64,000 bases of DNA from Ichthyophis bannanicus (taxonomy: Eukaryota > Chordata > Amphibia > Gymnophiona > Ichthyophiidae): assembly GCA_033557465.1 (NCBI GenBank), contig CM066043.1:75918662-75982661 (forward strand), written 5' to 3'. This document shows, piece after piece, positions 56,701 through 64,000 of this stretch. The notes beneath the pieces are model-generated. The model saw only the letters and a list, made by a program, of their open reading frames with translations. It had not been told where the DNA came from and made no database searches. The translations under genes were made by a program, and so were the position numbers. Each line of letters opens with the position of its first letter. Within the stretch, counting starts at the first letter, position 1.

Positions 56701-56769
56701 TCTGCAATGGCTGCATATGAAATCTAGCCCAGGGGACCACCTCCAGCGTCGCCGCCATCGTCCCCAGCA

Positions 56770-57580
56770 CACGAAGTTAGCTCCACGCTGAGGGTGCCAG
56801 GGTGGACATGAACTTGCGCACGAGCTGACACAGGATTTGAACCCGACGGTCCAGCAAGAACACCACTCCTCTGCGAGTGTCGAACCTCACTCCCAGATAT
56901 TTGAGATCCTGGGACGGTACCAAGCGGCTCTTGGCCGAGTTGACCACCCAGCCGAGATTCTGAAGAAACTTCACCACTTTGTCCGTCGCCTGTGCGCTCT
57001 CGTCCTTGGTTTTCGCCTGGATCAGCCAATCATCGAGATAAGGATGAACTAGGACGTCTTCCTTTCACAACGCCGCCGCCACTACCACCATGACCTTGGT
57101 GAAGGTGCAAGGCGCCATTGCCAAACCAAAGGGCAGCACTTGGAACTGGTAATGCCCTCAAGGCAGAGCGAACCTCAGGAACTGTTGATGAGTCGCCCTG
57201 GTTGGGATGTGCAAGTACGCCTCCGTAAGGTCGAGGGAGGTCAGGTACTCCCCTTGGCGAACCGCCACAATGACTGACTGTAGCGTCTCTCCATCCTGAA
57301 ATGCGGGACTCGGAGGCAGCACTTCACCCTTTTTAAATCCAATATGGGCCGAAGAGACCCGTCTTTCTTTGGCACCATGAAATAAATGGAGTATCTACCT
57401 ACCCCGTACTCTGCGGACGGAACCTGCACGACTGCTCCGATCAGTAGAAGCCGCTCTAACATACGGCGCACCGCTAGTGTTTTCTGCTAGCCCCTGCAGG
57501 GTGACATTACAAAGGAATCCAGCACTGGCCGTGCCAATTCCAGAGCATAACCATTGCGAATTATTTCCAACACCCACTGG
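56770..57580 (-). pseudogene. DIRS D reverse transcriptase (interrupted)
   Basis: Frames 57241-57471 and 56777-56977 contain RYSIYFMVPKKDGSLRPILD and KFLQNLGWVVNSAKSRLVPS. Between them LTSLDLTEAYLHIP, LPFGLAMAPCTFTKV and HPYLDDWLIQAK are readable at 57020-57240. The YLDDW core is intact, but in-frame stops break the enzyme. Confidence 0.82.
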
Positions 57581-57691
57581 GCGGACGTTATTTGGGCCCA
57601 GGCAGGAAGGAACTCCCGAAGTCTCCCTCCAATCGGTTGACTTCCTGCCTGAACCCGCCTCATCTCATTGCGGCTTTCTACTAGACATTGT

Positions 57692-59200
57692 TCAGGTCGC
57701 CGCAAAACCTCTGCCTGCTCCACGAAACCCCCGAAACCCCTGGGCTCGAGAAGCAAATCTTCCCCTTTGGAAACCAGCCAAATGGGAAGTGCAAAATCTC
57801 CTGAAGTCTCTAGACTGTCCTCGCGCGGCCGGAAAGGACTTCCCTTGCTTAGGCTTGTCCTCCGGAAGTCTTCCGCCCTTAGACTCTCCTAACTCCTTAA
57901 CCAACTTGTTGAGATCTTCACCAAACAACTTCCCTTTAAAAGGAAGCTTACTGAAACGCGACTTAGAAGAGCCGTCGGCCGCCCAATTTCGTAGCCACAG
58001 AGATCTCCGGGCAGCCACCAATGAAGCCATACTATTCGCTAAAGCCCTGATCAAATCATAGTGGACATCAGCCAAATAAGCCGAACCATATTCAAGCCTC
58101 GATAGTTCCCCCAGACTCTCCTGCTCCAGCTGAGACTGCTTTAAGTGTTGAGACCATCGAAGACATGCTCTAGCCACCCACGCTCCACAAATGGAAGCTT
58201 GCAAGGACAAGGCGTTCGCCTCAAACGTTTGTTTCAATAGCCTGTCCATTTTCCTGTCTTGCGCGTCTTTCAATGCTGCACTACCCTCTACCGGGATAGT
58301 GATCTTCTTAGTAACCACTGACACTGCCGCATCAATCCGTGGTAAGCAGAACTTATCTTTGTCCTTGTCCGCCAAGGGATAAAGTCTGTTCATTGTCCTG
58401 ACACCCCGCAGACCCGCTTCCGGCTGATCCCACTCGTCCTGGATCATCCAGTCTACCACACGGTGAACGGGAAACACCACCTGAGTTTGCCTCACCACTT
58501 GAATCAGAGGATCCTCAACCTCCTCTTCTTCCATGGGCTGCGCCGTAGCAAGATTGAGCATTTGGAGGGATTCCATGATGAGTGCTTGCAGCTCCTCCTT
58601 CCGGAACACCCGAATGATTTTCGTCTGGTCCTCAGGCTTGGGAATTTCCCCTTCTTCCAGTTCCTCCATACCGGACTCGAGCTCTACCTTGGTGTCATCT
58701 GTCTCCTGCCACTCCATATCGGGCAGAGAAATGTCAAGAGGACGTACCCTCTTTACACCCCTTGGGGAAATACTCTCCAACTCACCCATCTTGGGTTGCT
58801 GCTTAGCCGAAGTGGACGGCAAGGCCTCAGGTATCTTTCCCTGCTGCCTTAAACAGAACGCCTGATGCATCAATAACACAAAGTCCAGAGAAAAATCCCT
58901 GCGTTGCGATCCTGACGTTGCATCTGGTATAGCACTCGACGGTCCCGCTGGAATGTCTGGGCAGAGCAATGACAGAGCTCCCATTAAAGCCTCCCCGTCT
59001 ACCCCTGCTGGTGTACCCTTGAGCTCCTCCAGCACTCGACCTTCCATCTGTAGCTCCACGCTGGTAGACACAGTAGCGCACCCCCTGCAGACTCCGGTGT
59101 CTGCCACTGTTCCTCTGCGGGTACCGCAGACAACACACTGAGGGCGCACTGACATAAGTGATGCCCCCTGGTGCCGTAGCGCCAAAAAATAAGATGCCAC
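57692..59200 (-). CDS. DIRS D gag-like protein
   Basis: A 502-codon open frame. The N-terminus has a Cys cluster, VRPQCVVCGTRRG and GVCRGCATV (CxxC-x~13-CxxC, about residues 22-42), a likely zinc ribbon. An acidic linker (MEELEEGEIPKPEDQTKI) and the conserved IRVFRKEELQALIMESL follow, then FPVHRVVDWMIQDEWDQPE, ITIPVEGSAALKDAQDRK, LWLRNWAADGSSKSRFSKLP and a C-terminal Gly/Arg/Phe-rich tail (FRGFRGAGRGF). It aligns with copy B gag. The long intact frame argues this copy is young. Confidence 0.88.
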   Translation of the reverse strand: MASYFLALRHQGASLMSVRPQCVVCGTRRGTVADTGVCRGCATVSTSVELQMEGRVLEELKGTPAGVDGEALMGALSLLCPDIPAGPSSAIPDATSGSQRRDFSLDFVLLMHQAFCLRQQGKIPEALPSTSAKQQPKMGELESISPRGVKRVRPLDISLPDMEWQETDDTKVELESGMEELEEGEIPKPEDQTKIIRVFRKEELQALIMESLQMLNLATAQPMEEEEVEDPLIQVVRQTQVVFPVHRVVDWMIQDEWDQPEAGLRGVRTMNRLYPLADKDKDKFCLPRIDAAVSVVTKKITIPVEGSAALKDAQDRKMDRLLKQTFEANALSLQASICGAWVARACLRWSQHLKQSQLEQESLGELSRLEYGSAYLADVHYDLIRALANSMASLVAARRSLWLRNWAADGSSKSRFSKLPFKGKLFGEDLNKLVKELGESKGGRLPEDKPKQGKSFPAARGQSRDFRRFCTSHLAGFQRGRFASRAQGFRGFRGAGRGFAAT

Positions 59201-60074
59201 TGCTTGTCCTTCCTCTTGGCTTTATTATGCTTTTTTTTTTTTTTGGATCGCTAGCAGTGCTAAGGCGTAAGAAGGAGTCCCCTACAAGAGACCACCTCTG
59301 AAAATGCCCCCGTGACCACCTGTGGAGCCCGGGACGCCGGAAGTAGCCAAAAATAAAGGAAAAGAGAATTTAAACCCCAACGAAAACAAAAGGGACAAAG
59401 GGAATGCAAACGGGACTCAAAGCAACTGAAAAAACAAAAAAGAAAATTATATCAAGGACTTTAAAAGGGCCCGAATCCGGCCCATGCCATGCTGCGGCCT
59501 CCAAAGTGCGGGCCGCCGACACAGCACACCACGTGGCTGCAACCGCGTGAATACAAAATGGCCACAAGCACTGTCGGGTGGCAAAATCCCCGGCCCGGCA
59601 CAGCGTCGTCCTGCACGGCCTCAGCCAGCTGACTGCGCCGCCAGGGCCCCAAGATCAATCGCCTTACCGTTCCGGCATTCAGCTCTGTGAGCTGCAATGC
59701 CGCCCCACTCTGCTGTGAGCGACGTCCGCAGCAAGAGCTGCCCCCGCTGCTGCCTCAGTTGACGTCCCCCCCCCCTGTGGTGCGCCGGAGCCAGCCAGCA
59801 CCACGGGAAGACAGCATGCCTTCGCCCTAAGGGGCTCTCCCTCATACAGTCCTGGGGGAAAGAACCTGTGTGCTGCTCTGCCCCGGAAAGGTAGGAAAGA
59901 AAGAAGCTCTAGACAGTGGCCAGTCTCAAATTTTTAATTTAAAGGGCTAGCACCTCAAAACCAAATTAAGTAAATTAAAGGGACCAAATTAAATTTAGAA
60001 AGGTAAAGCCTAACTAAGCTGCTCCTTATTTGTTCCTCAAGTGAGCCCAGCACCTAGGCTCACTACGTCCTCCA

Positions 60075-60226
60075 GCTGCATGGAGACTGGACACACTGGG
60101 GCTGATGGGAGAAACCAGCAGGCTACATCCAGTGATGTCACGATTCTGACATGCCCAGTCTCCAAGCTGCAGGAGGTATACTACCCAAAGGTGGAGGACT
60201 AAACTGGAGGAACGATAAGGAATAGA
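60075..60226 (-). repeat. DIRS D right (5') inverted terminal repeat
   Basis: Inverse complement of about 54245-54370, with 'cagcaggctacatccagtga' and 'tgtcacgattctgacatgcc'. It ends in GGAACGATAAGGAATAG. Confidence 0.88.
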
Positions 60227-60284
60227 TTTGGAAGGAGGGATCCTAGACTATTTAGAGCCAAGTTCAGCTCTTTAATAAATCAAC

Positions 60285-60440
60285 AACTGGTTTGGTTTTC
60301 AGGACATCCCTAATAAACATGCATAGAGTGAAAGTAAAATGCATGCATTATCTTTCATATGTATACGCATTAGGAATGTTCTGAAAACCTGGCCTGTTTG
60401 TTTGCAACCCTTGAAGACTAACTCAGGCACCCTTGATTTA
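60285..60440. repeat. hAT-like foldback repeat (dispersed family)
   Basis: 'ggttttcaggacatccctaa' pairs with 'ttaggaatgttctgaaaacc', giving a clear foldback with an A/T-rich loop. It is the clearest of at least five copies in the window. Confidence 0.55.
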
Positions 60441-60594
60441 CAGCCTAAAGAATGTTATACCCAGTGGCAGCCTTAAGGTGCAGAACCAGAAATCATGTAG
60501 GATCTCACACTTTAGGAAGCCCCAAAATTTTCCAATTTGGAGGGGGAAGAAGCATTAGTTGAGCCATATTCCCGCAAAAACCTCTCTATCTCCC

Positions 60595-61545
60595 CCAAAC
60601 GGGGAATTCCAAGATAGCCGCATGCAACGTTTGGTGCTCTGTTGGCAGTTTCTGATGAAGAAAAGAAGGAAAGGTGAGCTGGGCAAGCAGCCCCAGGCTA
60701 CCTAGCTTACCTAGACTCCTGTTGCATCAGGTCCGATGGACGCTTATTTGTGCCGGTTGGAGCAGCAGTTAGCCAAATTGGAGGCGGTTTCCTTGGCAGT
60801 GGGATTGCTGGAGCAGAGTAGCTCAGAATCTCCATAGAGTTTCAACCTCACGCTCCCTGACACACGGTGACCTCGGATGCAGTCAGGGTCTGAGTCGAAC
60901 TCCGGAGGAGATGTGGTGGTGTTTGGCTCCAGAATTGTCGGTGCTTTTTCACCCCCCCCCCCTCCTCCCCCTGGGGCTGTTCCCGGAACTTGCTGCAGGA
61001 TTTGATCGGTGTTTCCCTGCCAGAGGGATCCATGGAGATAGCAGCTAATTTGAGCGCCGAACAGGGTAAAGCTGTATTTTTCTTTGAATTAATCCAGCCT
61101 GAACAATTTACATTAGTCTCAGTTTGGAATGCGATCAAACAGCTCGGTGAAGCTATTATTCCACAAGTGAGGGAGTTTCATAGGCAGATACAGAAGAACT
61201 TTCTCTGCACGTGGATTGTTTTGATATTTGCTCAGAAGCTTTCACCAAGGACGCTACTAGCCGTAAGGCTCATTTGGAGCAGTTGGACAATCATTATAGG
61301 CTATCAAATTTAAGGTTGATAAACATTTCTTTAGCTGAGATATTAGTACACCTAGGAAAATTTAAGTTATATTTAACAGAAGTGTTGATTCTTGTCCGCC
61401 TTTGGTAAAGATATACTATCTGCCTACAGGCCGAAAGGCCATAATAGGCAGATAGTATCCCTGGAACTCAAGATGCGGAGGTGTTAAATGTTACTGCTAT
61501 GTTAGAATCCTCTGAATCTGAGGCGATTAGCTACTTGTATTTTAG
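60595..61545 (+). mobile_element. L1-like element, ORF1 region (cut by L2)
   Basis: It begins with an L1-type 5' end (GAATTCCAAGATAGCCGC) and contains ORF1 remnants. MEIAANLSAEQGKAVFFFEL and FTLVSVWNAIKQLGEAIIPQ match the coiled-coil part, and NLRLINISLAEILVHLG and VKIYYLPTGRK match the RRM part. They match the half-L1 at 7951-10280. A frameshift lies near 61205. The element is interrupted at about 61545, so it is unknown whether ORF2 followed. A hairpin at 61413-61458 lies inside. Confidence 0.75.
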
Positions 61546-63038
61546 CTTTACAAATACAAAGAAGCAATTAACAATGCAAAGAAAGATTACCACACGAAGA
61601 TCCTTACTAGAGCCATCAACCGCCCGAGAGAACTCTTTGAAATTGTTAAATCATTAACCAAAACTCCACAAAACGAACCAAACAAAAACATCAAACCCCA
61701 AATACTAGCTATCTACTACACAGATAAATTAAAACAAAAGAATACCGTATACACCACCCACTCCCCCGAGTCCCTGGCAAACCATAACACGTCACTCCTT
61801 CCATCTAATAGACCAAAAACAACTTCTACACACAGTCACAAAAATTACCACCACAACCTCACCACCATGTCCTATTGCCTGGATTAAGGCAACGAAAACA
61901 GAACTAGCTCCTTACCTCCTTCATATAGTTAATCAATCCCTCCACCAAGGAATCATGCCAAAAGACCTGAAACTTACTACTATTTGACCAATCCTAAAGA
62001 ACAAAACTCTCAACAAGGATGACCCTAGCTCATTTAGGCCCATAGCTAGTATAACATTCGTATCCAACATAATTGAGAAGGTTGTCCAATTACAACTTCA
62101 GGACTTCATTGATCTAAACGCACCTCTAGACGTCCACCATTCCATGGTGTCAAAACACTACTACTAGCGCTATTCGACATACTCATTCGTGGAATGGATG
62201 ACACAAAACAGGCATTCGTTCTTGTCTTCTTAGATATCGCCTCTGCATTTGACAATGTTAACCACAACATCCTTCTCTCAAGATTAGCCCAAATTGGAAT
62301 AAAGGGAACAATTTTCCAATGTTTTAAATCTTACATCTCCGATGGATGCAACAAGTACAAGTAGGACAAGAAACATCTTCTATCTTCACCCAGGAACAGG
62401 GAATACCTCAAGGATCCGCCCTATCAGCTCTGCTATTCAACTTATACCTATAACCAATCAGCAACATATTCAGAAAATTCAAAATAGGATATCATATACA
62501 CAGATGATATCATGTTATACCTCCCCATAGACATAACGAACCCCACCCATCACAACCTGTCAGCTTGCATCAAAGAAACAGAGAACTGGCTAAACACTAA
62601 TAATCTTAGCATTAACTTCAAGAAAACTAAAGTACTATATATCACAAGTAATCAAAACTTTACCCTCCCCCCCCCCCCATCCACTCATCATTCATGACAC
62701 CGTGCTCCCAGTGAAACAAGTAGTAAAATACCTGGGAGTAATACTTGATAAATTCCTCAGCATATCAACCCACATAAAACCACCAGAACCAAACTAAGGA
62801 TCATACAACATTTGAGACCCCTAATTGACACCCATGATTTTAGATAAATACGTGATACAGTAGTCAGAGTGGGGGCTGATAAAGGCTTGTAACAGCTTGT
62901 TACAGGGAACAAACAAAAAGAATTTGAATTTACTCCAAATGGCACAGAGTGTCATAGCCAGAATCATCTGCAAAGCCCGATTAACAGATCACATTACTCC
63001 CATTTTACATAAACTCCACTTGTCACCAATACCAAGTA
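61545..63038 (+). mobile_element. L2-like LINE ORF2, cut by DIRS F
   Basis: Reads YKYKEAINNAKKDYHTKILT (61550), LVFLDIASAFDNVNHNILLS (62222), EQGIPQGSALSALLFNLYL (62393), then LNTNNLSINFKKTKVLYIT and the AQSVIARIICKARLTDH region near 62940. It stops in the 'LHWLPI' block, at the left edge of DIRS F, so the rest lies to the right of the window. Frameshifts are present; YADD is not readable. Confidence 0.82.
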
Positions 63039-64000
63039 AGAGTAGTTACTCACCTGTAACAGGTGTTCTCCAGGAGCAGCAGGAATCAGTCCTCACATAT
63101 GGGTGACGTCGGCGCCGACGGAGCCCCCGTGCAGAGCATTTCCCCAGCTTTCAAAGAAAGCCTTTGGGAATGCAGCGTACCTGCACGGTCCCCTTCTTGC
63201 CCAAAGGTGCCATCTTGCTCAGTCTGATGACATAGCTAAAAGACAGCAAAAAACAAAATAAAGTATATGACTGCAACTCCAGGGGAGGAGGGAGGGTCGT
63301 GAGGACCGATTCCTGCTACTCAACACCTGTTACAGGTGAGTAACTACTCTTTCTCCAGGACCAAGCAGGAAGTCAGTCCTCACATATAGGACTCCCCAGC
63401 TCTAGGCTACCGGGAACCCAAAGCTGATAAAATGGCTTCCTCTGAAGAGCCTCAGCATCTGTAATAAGAATATCCTCTGAGAAAACCCCCGTACGGTAGC
63501 CCAACACAAGGGCCGGAGGGTAGGAGTTGCCTAAACCTCAAAGAGATTACGGAGTACCGCCTGTCTGAAAGTACTGTCCCTTCGGGACTCTCTCTCGAGG
63601 CAGTAGTGGGCTGCAAAAGTCTGGCTTGAAGACCAAGTAGCAGCCCGGCAGATGTCTGCCAACGGAACAGAACGGAGATGAGCTACTGACACGGCTTTCG
63701 CCCTGACACTGTGGGCCGTGACTCGACCCTGCAAGGAGAGGTCGGCTGCCTTGTATGCCCAGGCGATACGATCTGCTACCCAAGTGGACAAGGTATGCTT
63801 GGAGACAGGCAACCCCAGTTTATTAGGGTCAAAGGAAACGAAGAGCTGAGTAGCCTTTCGGTGCCCTCGCGTACGTTCTATGTAAAAGGACAACGCCCTC
63901 TTACAGTCCAGGGTATGCAAGACTGTTTCAGCCCGGCTGGTATGCGGCCTGGGAAAGAATGTCGGAAGAACCACCTCCTGGTTGAGGTGGAAGGAGGAGA
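63039..64000 (-). mobile_element. DIRS-type retrotransposon, copy F (left end only)
   Basis: Left terminal repeat (63039-63290), internal complementary region (63298-63400) and the recombinase C-terminus. The ends match copies A, C and G. The left edge is mirrored at 63315-63350 (cctgttacaggtgagtaact). The mirror of the right edge follows. The element continues beyond the window. Of all copies it shows the least damage in what is visible. Confidence 0.9.
63531..64000 (-). CDS. DIRS F tyrosine recombinase, C-terminal part (partial)
   Basis: The frame is open from the window edge to a stop at 63531-63533. It contains SWKR-type linker sequence, then ERTRGHRKATQLFVSFDP, VTAHSVRAKAVSVAHL (His and Arg of the H-x-x-R box intact), PLADICRAATWSS and the nucleophilic Tyr in FAAHYCLERES. 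No stops or frameshifts are visible. The N-terminus and first catalytic Arg lie off the right edge, so activity cannot be judged. Confidence 0.9.
   Translation of the reverse strand, partial: SSFHLNQEVVLPTFFPRPHTSRAETVLHTLDCKRALSFYIERTRGHRKATQLFVSFDPNKLGLPVSKHTLSTWVADRIAWAYKAADLSLQGRVTAHSVRAKAVSVAHLRSVPLADICRAATWSSSQTFAAHYCLERESRRDSTFRQAVLRNLFEV

Larger units (their letters stand above)
54209..60226 (-). mobile_element. DIRS-type retrotransposon, copy D (complete span)
   Basis: About 6.0 kb with both ends. Minus-strand order: right terminal repeat (60075-60226), gag (57692-59200), RT (56770-57580), RNase H (55867-56700), recombinase (54877-55857), internal complementary region (54640-54735) and left terminal repeat (54209-54370). 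The inverted repeats share 'ctccagtttagtcctccacc' and 'acatgcccagtctccaagct' or their complements. Gag is open over 502 codons. RT has stops; recombinase has a one-base deletion. It lies in the presumed SCAMP2 upstream intron. Confidence 0.93.

Noticed and set aside
41504..64000. Further SCAMP2 exons
   Set aside because: I looked for the RSDNSFSFFVFFF-to-GIPGLGD region on the minus strand and saw none; it is probably beyond the right edge.
1..64000. CRISPR arrays, bacterial operons or phage genes
   Set aside because: No spaced short direct repeats or operon structure; spliced vertebrate exons and retroelements fix the window as eukaryotic.
1..64000. Endogenous retrovirus
   Set aside because: No direct LTRs, primer-binding site, aspartic protease, DDE integrase or envelope frame. 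The RT-bearing elements are DIRS, L2 or CR1 types.

Overview
This is a vertebrate nuclear DNA window, about 64 kb. It holds parts of two conserved host genes, both on the minus strand, inside a dense, nested bed of transposable elements. ULK3 occupies the left third: coding exons 1, 2 and 3 lie at 19126-19227, 12281-12421 and 142-262, and the rest of the gene lies off the left edge. The last two coding exons of SCAMP2 lie at 41386-41503 and 40204-40350. The two genes are neighbours on the same strand in human (15q24), so the window shows conserved synteny. Here the space between them is about 21 kb, mostly filled by repeats.

The organism is most likely a large-genome amphibian, probably a caecilian. 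This is inference from the repeat mix: many DIRS-type tyrosine-recombinase retrotransposons of several families, L2-like LINEs with matching CORE-SINEs, CR1 of the type common in reptiles and caecilians, L1 ORF1 sequences, a 5S-rRNA-derived SINE, and small hAT-like and Harbinger-like MITEs. A reptile cannot be excluded from the sequence alone.

Layout: 1-2181, ULK3 exon 3 and intron 2. 2182-10796, DIRS copy A, split by L2 pieces and by a complete ORF1-only 'half-L1' with a 13-bp target duplication. 11285-11630, 5S-SINE split by a MITE. 12281-12421, ULK3 exon 2. 12551-18232, DIRS copy B, nearly intact. 19126-19450, ULK3 exon 1 and CpG-rich promoter. 20150-21478, broken C2H2 zinc-finger gene on the plus strand. 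23052-26780, DIRS C. 26781-29060, L2. 29868-33291, DIRS G. 33292-34525, CR1. 36181-36757, hairpin-forming repeats. 40204-41503, SCAMP2 exons. 42235-42619 and 45570-45956, MITEs. 45110-48320, L2 copies nested in each other. 48330-53330, DIRS E with SINEs inside. 54209-60226, DIRS D, nearly complete. 60595-63038, L1 ORF1 cut by L2. 63039-64000, left end of DIRS F.

All seven DIRS copies are on the minus strand, the sense strand of both host genes. The DIRS termini have inverted terminal repeats plus an internal complementary region joining both ends, which is the hallmark of circular-intermediate replication in this class. The five visible left (3') termini each carry a consensus 5' splice site in sense orientation. 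None of the DIRS copies fully inside the window looks autonomous; each has at least one break. Copy F has an intact tyrosine-recombinase C-terminus as far as the window shows.
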